Shown: positions 44,846 to 55,193 of the stretch, piece after piece
How the letters are laid out: the number at the start of each line of letters is the position of its first letter
How positions within the stretch are numbered: position 1 is the first letter of the stretch
Source: an uncultured Clostridia bacterium
GTDB lineage: Bacteria; Bacillota; Clostridia; Oscillospirales; Acutalibacteraceae
Direction of reading: 5' to 3'
Assembly: GCA_947627725.1 (NCBI GenBank)
Contig: CANQXE010000002.1
Coordinates: forward strand, 1 to 64,000
Length of the DNA: 64,000 nt
Made by a program: the position numbers and the translations under genes
The notes under the pieces: generated by a model
The model's input: only the letters and a program-made list of their open reading frames with translations
Database searches by the model: none
Told to the model about the DNA's origin: nothing

Positions 44846-46464
44846 AAAATGCAAAAGCGTTAATCTCAATTTTTTTGGCTGCGGCAATTATTTTTGTCAG
44901 CGGCTGCTCAAATGCGCCGTCCGTTAACGAAAACGATACTAAAGATAATACCAAGCTCACTTCAACGGATATTGCAACAAAATATGCAGGACTTACAGAA
45001 ATAAAGAATTTGTTTGCTGAAAAAGCATACCCTCTTTCTGTTGACATTTCCGGTGACAATATTTTGATTTTTTCAACAAAATTAACCGATAATGATTTAA
45101 ATATATATTATTTGGTTTTGTATAATTTAAAAGAGGAAAAAATTATCTTAAAAAAAAGCTTAACGGATAGTAAGCAAATGGAAATAAACGACGCCTGTTT
45201 TTACGACAAGGACAAAATAGCTGTTATTGATGTGAATAGAGAAAAGGGCATAATATATGATTTTAATTTCAATAAAATAGACGAGGTTGAATATAAATAT
45301 TATTCGGGCGAAGAGCTGGAAGAAAAGGCAAAGAAATCTCCGTTTGTAAACGGTAGTTTCGGTTATTATGACGACTATACAGCCGACTATGAGAATAAAA
45401 TGAAAATCTGTGTATTCTATGATAATCCTCAATATGCCTTTGTTGACCGAACCGACAGTGACCAAATTCTCGACAGCTTCGGTAAAATAATGCTTTGTGT
45501 AAAATACGAAAGCAACGGTAAGAGCCTTGATTTTTCGGTTAATGACTATGAAAAAGCTATTTGTATCAACAAAGTAAAAACCGAAGTGACGGAGCAGGAT
45601 GTTTATGTCAACCCTGCTGTTGCCGCGTTAAATGATAAATATGTATGCGTAATATGTGAATATTCTAATTCAAAGGGCGAAGAGCCTTTGTATATTCCTT
45701 ATATTTGGGAATACAGCGCAGAGCCGGTTAACAGCTGCATTGATGTTAGGGCAATGACAGAGGAGGATTTCGGCAGGGAAAATAACAGCCTGATTGATGA
45801 TATAAAGAATAAATATACAATTAATGTTTATGTTGACAAAAAAATTGATTATTCCGATTATGAAATTTCATACGGTGTAAAACCGCTTGACCTCTATCTT
45901 CTGTTAAATCAGCTTAATGACGGGTTAGCTGTATTTCCCGATAATTTTATTACCGAAATGTATTCCGACTTAGACGGCGATTATGATTTTAATATAAATA
46001 TTGTCAAGGATATCGGCGATTCAATAGATGCGTTCGCATTCGCTTTTGAGCATTTTGATATCACCTTTGCAACCGAAGGCTTTACTAAAAATATAGTTTA
46101 TCATGAAATGATGCACCTTATATATGAGCGGATAAATAATTATTATAACGACAGGGGTGAAAATTTTTACGCGCTCTGGGAAGAATTAAACGACGGCATA
46201 GAATATAACCCCGATGCCGAAGAGGTGAATAATGATTATTTTGTAAGTAATTACGCAATGACAAATGCTGACGAGGATATGGCGGAAACATTTCAATTCC
46301 TTTGCGAAACAAATGAAAACGACGAAATGCCCGATTGGCTGAAAAGCGAGACTGCTAACAAAAAAGCCGTGTTTTTGTGCAAGACGATTAGAAAGGTTTT
46401 CCCGAGCGTGTCGTCAATCGAACGGGCATACTGGGAAAAATATATCGACTATAATCATTCGTAA
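44842..46464 (+). CDS. Lipoprotein with a zinc-protease (HExxH) motif
   Basis: A 540-residue exported protein. Residues 1-22 are a lipoprotein signal (KNAKALISIFLAAAIIF), lipobox VSGC with the acylated cysteine at about residue 22. The first 320 residues look like a beta-rich domain; near residue 420 lies VYHEMMHLIYERI, the HExxH zinc motif, and about 55 residues later DEDMAETFQFL could supply the third, glutamate ligand. This fits a gluzincin-like surface peptidase. I recognise no close family. Its ATG overlaps the cca stop (ATGA), an unexpected coupling of a tRNA enzyme with a surface protein. A bidirectional terminator follows. Confidence 0.8.
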   Translation: MKNAKALISIFLAAAIIFVSGCSNAPSVNENDTKDNTKLTSTDIATKYAGLTEIKNLFAEKAYPLSVDISGDNILIFSTKLTDNDLNIYYLVLYNLKEEKIILKKSLTDSKQMEINDACFYDKDKIAVIDVNREKGIIYDFNFNKIDEVEYKYYSGEELEEKAKKSPFVNGSFGYYDDYTADYENKMKICVFYDNPQYAFVDRTDSDQILDSFGKIMLCVKYESNGKSLDFSVNDYEKAICINKVKTEVTEQDVYVNPAVAALNDKYVCVICEYSNSKGEEPLYIPYIWEYSAEPVNSCIDVRAMTEEDFGRENNSLIDDIKNKYTINVYVDKKIDYSDYEISYGVKPLDLYLLLNQLNDGLAVFPDNFITEMYSDLDGDYDFNINIVKDIGDSIDAFAFAFEHFDITFATEGFTKNIVYHEMMHLIYERINNYYNDRGENFYALWEELNDGIEYNPDAEEVNNDYFVSNYAMTNADEDMAETFQFLCETNENDEMPDWLKSETANKKAVFLCKTIRKVFPSVSSIERAYWEKYIDYNHS

Positions 46465-46468
46465 TAAC

Positions 46469-46504
46469 AAAGGAACTGTTTCACAAAAGTGAGACAGCTC
46501 CTTT
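46469..46504. terminator. Bidirectional terminator (GTGAGACAG type)
   Basis: AAAGGA-CTGTTTCAC and GTGAGACAG-TCCTTT pair with one wobble and a one-base internal mismatch around AAAA. It separates the lipoprotein gene from the converging pfkB gene. The GTGAGACAG arm is shared with the terminator at 3351. Confidence 0.8.
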
Positions 46505-46506
46505 GT

Positions 46507-47412
46507 TTATCTATATTCAGCTTTAAATGCTTTGAGTTCGCTTTCGGTAACATATCCGCTCAGCGCGCCGACCTGTGTCACCGCCTTGCCGCCTGTTATG
46601 TTGCCGAATTCTATGCAGTCCTTAAGCGGATAATCATAAAAAATCCCGTACATAAAGCCTGCAAGAAAGGCGTCGCCTGCTCCCGTTGAGTCAACATTTT
46701 TAAACTTTTTAACGCTTGGACAGAAAAAGTAATTGTCCTTGTCAATACCGATACACCCGTCAGCGTCGACCTTAACCACAACCTTGTCAAAATATTTTTT
46801 AAGGGCGTATGCAGCGTCTTTCTCATTTTCAGCGCCCGTAATTTTCAGCGCTTCTTTCCTATTGGGAGTGTAGTAATCCGCAAGAGTGAGGTATTCATCG
46901 TACTTTTCAAAGCTCATTTCATCATCCCAGCCCGTGTCAAGAACAAGAATTGTTCCCTCCGCTTTCAGCCTTTTATATACAGGGAGAAATCCGCCAAGCT
47001 GCATCATACAAATTTTGGCTCCCTTTGCAACATTGTAAAATGTCTCCAACGCATTCCCGTCAGGCTCAACAGAGCCTTTTCCGTAAGTAAAAAAAGTTCT
47101 GTCCTTAGGCAGAATTATTGCTGAAGTGATATTCAGCGGTATTTTGTCACCGCTGTAAAGATTGACAGGCGTCACACCGTTTTCGGCAAATTGTTCTTTT
47201 GCAAAGTTTGAAAAAATATCCGAACCGAGCTCGGTTGCAATTCTTGTTTCAATTCCAAGCCTGCCTAAATTTATCAATGTTGCGGGCAGTCCTCCGCCGA
47301 GCTGGAGTGAAAAGTCTTTACAGTAAAGCTCCTCACCGACATCGGGTATTCTTTCCATGCCTTGATAAAGTAAATCAACATTAGTTGCGCCCGCGCCTGC
47401 TATAAATGCCAT
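46507..47412 (-). CDS. PfkB-family carbohydrate kinase
   Basis: A ribokinase-fold sugar or nucleoside kinase of about 301 residues. Visible are LGGGLPATLINLGRLG near residue 37, ELGSD, and the ATP/catalytic motif DSTGAGDAFLAGFMYG near residue 245, with the catalytic Asp. Start at the second ATG (47412), because AGGAG lies nine bases before it and it overlaps the stop of the upstream gene (TAATG); an ATG three codons earlier sits directly on the ribosome binding site. Coupled with the GH4 gene, it probably phosphorylates a sugar of the same pathway. Substrate unknown. Confidence 0.9.
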   Translation of the reverse strand: MAFIAGAGATNVDLLYQGMERIPDVGEELYCKDFSLQLGGGLPATLINLGRLGIETRIATELGSDIFSNFAKEQFAENGVTPVNLYSGDKIPLNITSAIILPKDRTFFTYGKGSVEPDGNALETFYNVAKGAKICMMQLGGFLPVYKRLKAEGTILVLDTGWDDEMSFEKYDEYLTLADYYTPNRKEALKITGAENEKDAAYALKKYFDKVVVKVDADGCIGIDKDNYFFCPSVKKFKNVDSTGAGDAFLAGFMYGIFYDYPLKDCIEFGNITGGKAVTQVGALSGYVTESELKAFKAEYR

Positions 47413-48776
47413 TATTTCCATTCTCCTATGTATTCTTTATTAAGCTCTGTATATTTTTCAACAAGCTCTTTTGCGAGCGAGTAACTGTTTACAAGCGGGT
47501 GAAGCGTAAGCGCCTCGACAGCACACGGCTTTGATTTTTCACGTATCGCCTTACTTGCAAGCCTTTCGTATATTTTAACACGCCTTATAAGCTCCAGATT
47601 CTGCTCGTCGACCTCACCGAAATAGTGGGGGAAAACTCCCTGCGGTGTAATATCACAGGTGATTTCAACAATATCGTCTGCTTTGAGTCCGCTTATTGCG
47701 TTACCGTTCGGAACGCAAAGTATCATTGAATCACTTTTTTTGCTCTGCTCAATTTCAATAAATTTAAGGGCTACTCCGGCATATCCGCCTGAATTCTTTT
47801 GGTAAATATCAAAGTGCCACGGCTTTTGACGCTTAACACCGGTTTCAGACGCCATATAGTTGTTTTCCCTTACACCGTACCAGTATTCAAAAATCTCAAA
47901 TGCCTTGTCAAAATCATTTTCAATATCGACCTGTCTGAGAGCATTTGTCATCTTTTTGTTTATTTCGCAAATCTGTTCTCCCCGTGTTTTATCCGCGCTT
48001 AAAATATTTTTGACAGCCTTTTCCCGATAATAAAAATAGTAGAGATATTCGTTTAGCACGCATTTGCGCCTGCGTAAAAGCTCTTTCTCAAAATATCTCA
48101 TATCCGTATCGGTATATGCCTTGTCATTTTCAATAAGCTCGGGCATAATTTCTCTGCCGTTAATTGTTATTGAACTGAAATATGAAAGGTGGTTTAGTCC
48201 GTATACCTCTCCTCTGATTTCATTTTCATCTGCGCCGTAAAGCTTCGCAAAGCTGTGGAGCATACCGCTCGGTGCGTCACATATACCGTAGGTGAAATTA
48301 TATCCCATATCACGCAGTGTCTGGCTGACAACCCCCGCGGGATTTGTAAAGTTAAAAACCTTGCAACCGGAATTAGCGTATTTTTTGATAAGCTCACAGT
48401 AATCCGCAAGAGCGCTTACACTTCTCATGGCAAAGCTGAGCCCGGCGGCGCCTGTTGTTTCCTGACCGAGCAGACCCAAATCAAGCGCTGTTCTTTCATC
48501 CCTTACTCTCATATCGTCACCGCCGACACGAATTGTGGTGATAACGTAATCAGCGTTTTTTACGGCGGAAACAGGGTCGGTTGTCAGGGTGAATTTCAGC
48601 TTTTCACAAAGCAGGGAGGAAACCTTTTTTGCCATAGCGCCGTAAATATTCAGCTTTTCTTCGTTATTATCCATAAAGACAAGCTCGTCAATATTAAGCT
48701 GTTTCGCTTTCTGCGCGATACTTTTTGCGAGAAACATTGAGCGGACGCCGCCACCGCCTATGACCGTTAATTTCAT
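47412..48776 (-). CDS. Glycoside hydrolase family 4 (6-phospho-glucosidase type)
   Basis: An NAD- and Mn-dependent glycosidase of the GH4 family, 454 residues, acting inside the cell through a redox-elimination mechanism. The N-terminal NAD motif is TVIGGGGVRSMFLAKS; FTNPAGVVSQTL, GICDAP (metal cysteine) and GLNHLS (metal histidine) are present. GH4 enzymes usually split phosphorylated disaccharides delivered by PTS systems. No PTS gene is present here; the coupled PfkB kinase could phosphorylate the substrate instead. GAGGTA precedes the ATG and a good promoter lies upstream on the same strand. Confidence 0.9.
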   Translation of the reverse strand: MKLTVIGGGGVRSMFLAKSIAQKAKQLNIDELVFMDNNEEKLNIYGAMAKKVSSLLCEKLKFTLTTDPVSAVKNADYVITTIRVGGDDMRVRDERTALDLGLLGQETTGAAGLSFAMRSVSALADYCELIKKYANSGCKVFNFTNPAGVVSQTLRDMGYNFTYGICDAPSGMLHSFAKLYGADENEIRGEVYGLNHLSYFSSITINGREIMPELIENDKAYTDTDMRYFEKELLRRRKCVLNEYLYYFYYREKAVKNILSADKTRGEQICEINKKMTNALRQVDIENDFDKAFEIFEYWYGVRENNYMASETGVKRQKPWHFDIYQKNSGGYAGVALKFIEIEQSKKSDSMILCVPNGNAISGLKADDIVEITCDITPQGVFPHYFGEVDEQNLELIRRVKIYERLASKAIREKSKPCAVEALTLHPLVNSYSLAKELVEKYTELNKEYIGEWK

Positions 48777-48808
48777 CTGCTATACCTCAATTTAAAAAAA
48801 TCAAAATC

Positions 48809-48837
48809 ATTATATTACAATTGTTAAAATATGTAAA
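48809..48837 (-). promoter_or_regulatory. Promoter of the GH4-pfkB operon
   Basis: On the complement, TTTACA (48832-48837), 17 bases, TATAAT (48809-48814). It is divergent from the pyr promoter about 24 bases away, so one regulator could influence both. Confidence 0.6.
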
Positions 48838-48860
48838 TAGATATATTATATATTTTTATG

Positions 48861-48889
48861 TTGACTTGAGGCGATAAAAATATTATAAT
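48861..48889 (+). promoter_or_regulatory. Promoter of the pyrimidine operon
   Basis: TTGACT (48861-48866), exactly 17 bases, TATAAT (48884-48889). The start site should lie near 48896, leaving a leader of only about 20 bases before pyrC. That leaves no room for a PyrR attenuator. Confidence 0.75.
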
Positions 48890-48916
48890 GTTCTAAAATG
48901 GAAAGGATTGTGAATT

Positions 48917-50191
48917 ATGACTTTGTTTATTAAAAATGCATTGGCATACATAGACAAAACATTTAAAAAGTCAGACGTTCTTATTAAAGACGGAAAAATT
49001 CATAGCCTTGGTATTTCTATTTCATCAGATAATGTTGACCGTATTGTTGACGCACAGGATAAATATTTTTTAATTCCGGGTTTCGCAGATGTTCACACAC
49101 ATCTTCGAGAGCCCGGTTTTTCTTGTAAGGAGACGATTAAAACCGGCTCAATGGCAGGCGCAAGAGCAGGCTATACCATTCTTTGTACAATGCCGAATCT
49201 CAACCCGGCGCCTGACTGCGCGGAAAATCTCAAGGCTCAGACCGATATTATTGAAAGAGATGCTGTTATTGACGTTCTGCCCTTCGGTACAATTACCAAA
49301 GAGCGAAAAGGTGATGGCGAAATTATAGATTTCAGGTCAATCGCGGATAAGGTTGTAGGCTTTTCAGACGACGGCACGGGTGTTCAGACAGAAGAGCTGA
49401 TGAGAAAAGCTATGACGGAATGCGCGAAGCTCGGCAAAATTATATCGGCGCACTGTGAGGTTAATGCGCTTTTAAACGGCGGTTATATACACGACGGTGA
49501 ATACGCTAAAGCGCATAACCACAGAGGTATATGCTCAAGGTCCGAGTGGGCGCAGATAGAGCGTGACTGCGCGCTTGCTGAGGAAACAGGATGTCAGTAC
49601 CATGTCTGCCATATTTCAACAAAGGAAAGCGTTGATATTATCCGAAAAGCAAAAGCAAGGGGTGTTAATGTCACCTGTGAAACAGGTCCTCACTATTTAA
49701 CAATGTGTGATATGGATTTGCGGGAAGACGGCAGATTTAAGATGAATCCTCCTTTAAGGTCTGAGGCGGACAGACAGGCTCTTATTGAGGGTGTTATTGA
49801 CGGTACTGTCGACATTATCGCCACCGACCACGCGCCTCATACTGTTGAGGAAAAATCAAAAGGGCTTGAAAAATCGGCAATGGGCATTGTGGGGCTGGAG
49901 ACCGCATTTGCAGTGCTCAATACAAAGCTTGTAAAGACGGGAATTATTACTCTTGAAAAGCTGATTGAGATGATGTCCGTAAGACCGAGAGAGATTTTCG
50001 GCATTGACGGCGGAATAATGAAAGAAGGCGCAGTCGCTGATTTGGCGCTTCTTGATATTGACAGGGAGTGGACGGTTGACCCGGAGAAATTTGTATCAAT
50101 GGGCAGAGCTACTCCGTTTAAGGACTGGAAATTACAGGGTCAAAACCTTTTGACTGTTTACAGAGGGGAGATTGTATATGAAACCGTATAA
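48917..50191 (+). CDS. pyrC: Dihydroorotase
   Basis: Cyclises carbamoyl-aspartate to dihydroorotate. 424 residues, class I amidohydrolase (PyrC type of Bacillus). Zinc motif DVHTHLREPGFSCKE near residue 58, SAHCEV near residue 177, VCHIST near residue 230, and ATDHAPHTVEEK near residue 305 with the catalytic Asp. SD GGAAAGGA. First gene of the operon, followed by carA with a 14-base overlap. Confidence 0.97.
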   Translation: MTLFIKNALAYIDKTFKKSDVLIKDGKIHSLGISISSDNVDRIVDAQDKYFLIPGFADVHTHLREPGFSCKETIKTGSMAGARAGYTILCTMPNLNPAPDCAENLKAQTDIIERDAVIDVLPFGTITKERKGDGEIIDFRSIADKVVGFSDDGTGVQTEELMRKAMTECAKLGKIISAHCEVNALLNGGYIHDGEYAKAHNHRGICSRSEWAQIERDCALAEETGCQYHVCHISTKESVDIIRKAKARGVNVTCETGPHYLTMCDMDLREDGRFKMNPPLRSEADRQALIEGVIDGTVDIIATDHAPHTVEEKSKGLEKSAMGIVGLETAFAVLNTKLVKTGIITLEKLIEMMSVRPREIFGIDGGIMKEGAVADLALLDIDREWTVDPEKFVSMGRATPFKDWKLQGQNLLTVYRGEIVYETV

Positions 50192-51275
50192 TAAAAAAAT
50201 TGTGCTTGAAAACGGTAAAGAATTTTACGGCTACGGCTTCGGCGCTGATAAAGAGGCAATAAATGAAATTGTATTTAATACATCAATGGTCGGTTATCAG
50301 GAGATTATTTCCGACCCGAGCTATACCGACCAGATGGTATGTATGACCTATCCTCTTATCGGAAATTACGGTGTAACGGACGAGGACTATGAAACGAAAA
50401 TTCCGACAATGGGCGGTCTTATTGTCCGTGAATATAATGATTTGCCGTCTAACTTCCGTTACACCAAAACCCTTTCCGAAGTGCTTGACGAGTATGATAT
50501 TCCCGGAATAAGCGGAGTGGATACGCGTATGATTACAAGAATTATTCGTGATGAGGGTTCACAGAAGGTTATCATCTGTAACGCCGATGTTCCTTATGAG
50601 GAAGCGCTGAAAAAGGTCAGGGATTATATTATCCCTACCGATATGGTATCACGTGTAAGCTGTAAAAAACGCTGGTATTCAAGAACACCTAATCATAAGT
50701 ACGACGTTGTTGCAATCGACTGCGGAATCAAGCATAATATTATAAGAAAGCTGAACGAAAAGGGCTGTAACGTAACAGTTGTGCCATATAATATTACCGC
50801 ACAGGAAATTTTGAATATGAAGCCTGACGGACTGTTTCTTTCAAACGGTCCCGGTAACCCGGAGGACGTACAGGAGGTTATCAGAGTTGTGCGTGAGCTT
50901 AAGGGAAAGCTTCCGATTTTCGGAATTTGTCTTGGTCACCAGATGATTTCACTTGCGCTCGGCGCAAAAACATTTAAAATGAAATTCGGTCACAGAGGCG
51001 GAAATCATCCCGTTATAAATCTCAAAAACGGTAAGATTGAAATAACCTCGCAAAATCACTCGTATGCAGTTGATGTCAGCTCACTTGACGGCACACCGCT
51101 TACTCTCACACACAGAAATCTGCTTGACGATACGGCGGAGGGTGTTAAGTCTGAGGAAAATAAAATTTTCTCAGTCCAGTATCACCCGGAAAGCGCGCCC
51201 GGTCCGCAGGACAGCGCGTATCTCTTTGATGCGTTTATAGAGTTGATGGAAAGGGAGGTAAGTCAAAATGCCTAA
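50178..51275 (+). CDS. carA: Carbamoyl-phosphate synthase small subunit (glutaminase)
   Basis: Supplies ammonia from glutamine to CarB. 365 residues. The glutaminase triad is intact: GICLGHQM (catalytic Cys), and [15 protein letters not shown] (His, Glu). N-terminal [17 protein letters not shown] is the CarA-specific half. ATG at 50178 is preferred over the TTG two codons earlier because GAGGGGAG ends seven bases upstream. A single carAB set in a pyr operon must serve arginine synthesis too, unless a second set exists elsewhere. Confidence 0.97.
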   Translation: MKPYNKKIVLENGKEFYGYGFGADKEAINEIVFNTSMVGYQEIISDPSYTDQMVCMTYPLIGNYGVTDEDYETKIPTMGGLIVREYNDLPSNFRYTKTLSEVLDEYDIPGISGVDTRMITRIIRDEGSQKVIICNADVPYEEALKKVRDYIIPTDMVSRVSCKKRWYSRTPNHKYDVVAIDCGIKHNIIRKLNEKGCNVTVVPYNITAQEILNMKPDGLFLSNGPGNPEDVQEVIRVVRELKGKLPIFGICLGHQMISLALGAKTFKMKFGHRGGNHPVINLKNGKIEITSQNHSYAVDVSSLDGTPLTLTHRNLLDDTAEGVKSEENKIFSVQYHPESAPGPQDSAYLFDAFIELMEREVSQNA

Positions 51276-54200
51276 GAGAACTGATATTCACAAAATACTT
51301 GTTATCGGCTCAGGTCCTATCGTTATCGGACAGGCTGCCGAGTTCGACTATTCGGGCACACAGGCCTGCCTTGCTCTTCGTGAGGAGGGCTACGAGGTTG
51401 TGCTTATCAACTCTAACCCTGCCACAATTATGACCGATACCGATATTGCGGATAAGGTCTATATGGAGCCGTTAAATCTTGAATATGTCGCTCGTATTAT
51501 CCGCCACGAAAGACCTGACGCTATTCTTCCGTCGCTCGGCGGACAGACGGGACTTAATCTTGCCGTCCAGCTTGCAAAAAAGGGTGTGCTAAGGGAATGT
51601 GATGTTGAGATACTCGGCACAAAATTTGAGGCTATTGAAAGAGCTGAGGACAGGGAGCTGTTCAAGGAGCTTTGCGAGAGCCTCGGCGAGCCTGTTTTGC
51701 CGTCGGAAATCGCGGAATCTCTTGATGAGGGACTGGAAGCCGCGAGACGTATCGGTTTTCCTGTAGTTCTCCGTCCCGCATTTACGCTCGGCGGTACAGG
51801 CGGCGGCTTTGCTGATGATGAAGAAGAATTTATGCTGATGATGAAAAATGCTCTTGCGATTTCTCCTGTTCATCAGGTGCTTGTAGAAAAGAGCATTAAA
51901 GGATATAAGGAAATTGAATATGAGGTAATGCGTGATGCGAACGATACCGCAATCACCATATGTAATATGGAAAATATTGACCCGGTAGGCATTCATACCG
52001 GAGATTCAGTTGTCGTCGCTCCGTCTCAGACTCTTACAAACAAAGAATATCATATGCTGCGTGATTCTGCTCTTAAAATTATCAGAGAGCTTAAAATTGA
52101 GGGCGGATGTAATGTACAATTTGCTCTTGACCCCCACTCATTCCAGTATTATCTTATTGAGGTCAATCCGAGAGTTTCTCGTTCTTCGGCGCTTGCGTCA
52201 AAGGCATCGGGATATCCGATTGCGAGAGTATCGGCAAAAATTTCCGTTGGTATGCACCTTGATGAAATCCCAATTGCCAACACTCCGGCATCATTTGAGC
52301 CTACGCTTGACTACGTTGTAACTAAGATTGCGCGCTTCCCGTTTGACAAATTTGCGGACGCGAATAACACGCTCAACACGCAGATGAAAGCGACAGGCGA
52401 GGTTATGGCTATCGGCAGAACTATGGAGGAAAGTCTGCTCAAGGCTGTTCGTTCTCTTGAAACGGGTGTCTGCCACCTGTATGATAAGAAATTTGATACT
52501 TACAGCGGGGAGGAGCTTCTTAAATATATCAGAAACGGTACTGACGACAGACTTTTCGCTATCGCGCAGCTTATCCGTCTCGGCGTTGATTTAAACAGAA
52601 TTTATAACGCAACCAAGATTGATATGTTCTTCCTTGAAAAATTCAAGAATATTGTAGATTTTGAAAAAATTCTTAAAAATAATACGGGAGATTTAGATAC
52701 ACTTAAGGACGCAAAGAAAATGGGAGTTTCCGACGAATTTATCGGCAGACTCTGGAATATGACACAGGCGGACATTTTCCGCCTCAGGAAAGATAACGGC
52801 ATTATGCCTGTCTATAAAATGATTGACACCTGCGCGTCCGAGTTTGATTCATATGTCCCGTATTTTTACTCAACCTATGAGCAGGAGAATGAATCAATAG
52901 TTTCCGATAAGAAAAAAATTATTGTTTTGGGCTCAGGTCCTATCCGTATCGGTCAGGGCGTTGAGTTTGATTATTCAACCGTTCACGCAATCTGGTCAAT
53001 ACGTGACGCAGGCTATGAGGCGATAATTATCAACAATAATCCGGAGACAGTATCGACTGATTACACAACGTCGGACAAGCTTTATTTTGAACCGCTTACG
53101 GTTGAGGACGTAATGAATATCATTACGCTTGAAAATCCGATGGGTATTGTCGTTTCGCTCGGCGGACAGACTGCTATAAATCTTGCGCCTCCGCTTGACG
53201 CACTCGGTGTGCCGATTATCGGAACAGATGTTGAGGCTATCGACAGAGCTGAAAACAGGGACAGCTTTGAAAAGGTTATGGAGGAGCTTGGTATTCCTCA
53301 GCCCAAGGGACTTGCCGTTACCGATATTGAGGAGGGCGTTTGCGTAGCCGCGCAAATAGGATATCCTGTTCTTGTCCGTCCGTCATTTGTTCTGGGCGGA
53401 CGCGCAATGCAGATTGTTGCCAATGAGGAATCTCTTCGCCATTATCTTCAATCTGCCGTTGAAATCAATACGGAACAGCCTGTACTTGTTGATAAATATA
53501 TAATGGGCAGGGAGCTTGAGGTTGACGCAATTTGTGACGGCGAGGATGTGTTTATTCCCGGTATTATGGAGCACGTAGAAAAAACAGGTGTTCATTCGGG
53601 CGACTCAATTTCAATATATCCGACCTTCTCCGTTTCACGGGAGGTTAAGGATAAAATTATTGATTATACAATTCGTCTCGGTAAGGCAATCGGCATTGTG
53701 GGTCTTTATAATATCCAGTTTATTGCCGACGAAAAGGACGATGTTTACGTTATTGAGGTTAATCCCCGTTCATCAAGAACAGTTCCGTTTCTTTCTAAGG
53801 CAACCTCAGTTCCTATGGCTCATATTGCTACTCAGGTAATACTCGGTCATTCGCTTAAAGAGCAGGGCATAACACAGGTTTACCCCGAAGAAAAAAAGCG
53901 CTGGTACGTTAAGGCGCCCGCATTTTCCTTCTCAAAGCTCAAGGGTATGGATACGTATCTTTCACCTGAGATGAAATCAACCGGCGAGGCAATAGGCTAT
54001 GATAAGTCGCTTACAAGGGCGCTTTATAAGGCAATTCAGGCATCGGGACTCAATGTTGCGAACTACGGTACGGTGCTTGTCACCATAGCGGACCAGGATA
54101 AGCCGACAGCGTTGCCGCTAATCAAACGCTTCTATGATCTCGGATTTAATATTGAGGCAACGGAGGGTACCGCAAATTATCTTAAATCACACGGTATCCG

Positions 54201-54453
54201 CACAAGAGTACGTCAGAAGCTGACGCTTGATGACAGCGACGAGATTTTGATGGCACTTCGTCAGGGACATATTGCATATGTAATAAACACGATTGATATT
54301 AATGCAGGCGATTCACATTCAGACGGCTCGGAAATCAGACGTGCCGCCGTTGAAAATAATGTAACAATGTTTACATCACTTGATACTGTTAAGGTGCTTC
54401 TTGATGTCCTTGAGGAAATAACCCTGGGCGTATCAACGATTGATGCCGAATAG
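51268..54453 (+). CDS. carB: Carbamoyl-phosphate synthase large subunit
   Basis: Makes carbamoyl phosphate from bicarbonate, ammonia and two ATP. 1061 residues in the expected duplicated layout: first half begins [19 protein letters not shown], second half [19 protein letters not shown] near residue 557. Each half has an ATP-grasp domain, with [13 protein letters not shown] and [13 protein letters not shown], and [16 protein letters not shown] / [16 protein letters not shown]. The C-terminal ~130 residues form the MGS-like allosteric domain. It overlaps carA by eight bases. Confidence 0.98.
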   Translation: MPKRTDIHKILVIGSGPIVIGQAAEFDYSGTQACLALREEGYEVVLINSNPATIMTDTDIADKVYMEPLNLEYVARIIRHERPDAILPSLGGQTGLNLAVQLAKKGVLRECDVEILGTKFEAIERAEDRELFKELCESLGEPVLPSEIAESLDEGLEAARRIGFPVVLRPAFTLGGTGGGFADDEEEFMLMMKNALAISPVHQVLVEKSIKGYKEIEYEVMRDANDTAITICNMENIDPVGIHTGDSVVVAPSQTLTNKEYHMLRDSALKIIRELKIEGGCNVQFALDPHSFQYYLIEVNPRVSRSSALASKASGYPIARVSAKISVGMHLDEIPIANTPASFEPTLDYVVTKIARFPFDKFADANNTLNTQMKATGEVMAIGRTMEESLLKAVRSLETGVCHLYDKKFDTYSGEELLKYIRNGTDDRLFAIAQLIRLGVDLNRIYNATKIDMFFLEKFKNIVDFEKILKNNTGDLDTLKDAKKMGVSDEFIGRLWNMTQADIFRLRKDNGIMPVYKMIDTCASEFDSYVPYFYSTYEQENESIVSDKKKIIVLGSGPIRIGQGVEFDYSTVHAIWSIRDAGYEAIIINNNPETVSTDYTTSDKLYFEPLTVEDVMNIITLENPMGIVVSLGGQTAINLAPPLDALGVPIIGTDVEAIDRAENRDSFEKVMEELGIPQPKGLAVTDIEEGVCVAAQIGYPVLVRPSFVLGGRAMQIVANEESLRHYLQSAVEINTEQPVLVDKYIMGRELEVDAICDGEDVFIPGIMEHVEKTGVHSGDSISIYPTFSVSREVKDKIIDYTIRLGKAIGIVGLYNIQFIADEKDDVYVIEVNPRSSRTVPFLSKATSVPMAHIATQVILGHSLKEQGITQVYPEEKKRWYVKAPAFSFSKLKGMDTYLSPEMKSTGEAIGYDKSLTRALYKAIQASGLNVANYGTVLVTIADQDKPTALPLIKRFYDLGFNIEATEGTANYLKSHGIRTRVRQKLTLDDSDEILMALRQGHIAYVINTIDINAGDSHSDGSEIRRAAVENNVTMFTSLDTVKVLLDVLEEITLGVSTIDAE

Positions 54454-54464
54454 GAATTGTAATT

Positions 54465-55193
54465 ATGTATAAGGAAAACAGTTATAAGATATTATCAAAT
54501 GATAAAATCGCAAAAAATGTTTATAAAATGATTTTGGAGGGTGATACTCAGTATATCACCGCTCCGGGTCAGTTTATTAATATTAAACTTGACGGGAAAT
54601 TTCTCCGCCGTCCTATCTCTGTCTGTGATTGCGATGAAAGTACAATTACGATAATTTATAAAATTGTCGGAAGCGGTACTGAATATATGTCAACGCTTAC
54701 TTCAAATGAAACACTCGATATTTTGACGGGATTAGGAAACGGATATGACATTACAAAGTCATCAAAGCCGCTTTTAATCGGCGGCGGTGTCGGAGTTCCG
54801 CCTATGTTTATGCTTGCAAAAAGGCTCATTGACGCAGGACAGAAGCCGACTGTTATTTTAGGCTTTAATACTAAAGAGGAAATCTTTTTTGAAAAAGAGT
54901 TCAAATCAATAGGCTGTGATGTAACAGTTACAACTGTTGACGGCTCATATGGTATAAAAGGCTTTGTTACGGACGCTTTTCCGGATGACTACGATTATTT
55001 TTACACCTGCGGTCCTCTGCCAATGTTCAAGGCAATTGAAAGTAAGGCGAAGACTTCGGGTCAGTATTCCTTTGAGGAGAGAATGGGCTGCGGCTTTGGC
55101 GCCTGTATGGGTTGCTCCTGTAAGACAAAGTACGGCAGTAAAAGAATTTGCAAGGACGGTCCCGTGCTTGAAAGGGAGGAGATTATATGGTAG
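54465..55193 (+). CDS. pyrK: Dihydroorotate dehydrogenase electron-transfer subunit
   Basis: Partner of class 1B PyrD; passes electrons to NAD+ through FAD and a [2Fe-2S] cluster. 242 residues. FAD-binding region FLRRPISVCDCD, NAD-binding LLIGGGVGVPPMF, and the C-terminal cluster motif with four cysteines: ERMGCGFGACMGCSCK...RICKDGPVL. It overlaps the pyrD start by seven bases, coupling equal production of the two subunits. Confidence 0.96.
   Translation: MYKENSYKILSNDKIAKNVYKMILEGDTQYITAPGQFINIKLDGKFLRRPISVCDCDESTITIIYKIVGSGTEYMSTLTSNETLDILTGLGNGYDITKSSKPLLIGGGVGVPPMFMLAKRLIDAGQKPTVILGFNTKEEIFFEKEFKSIGCDVTVTTVDGSYGIKGFVTDAFPDDYDYFYTCGPLPMFKAIESKAKTSGQYSFEERMGCGFGACMGCSCKTKYGSKRICKDGPVLEREEIIW

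Noticed and set aside
46489-46689. A + strand frame inside pfkB
   Set aside because: It is a shadow of the minus-strand kinase, whose catalytic motifs are intact across the region.
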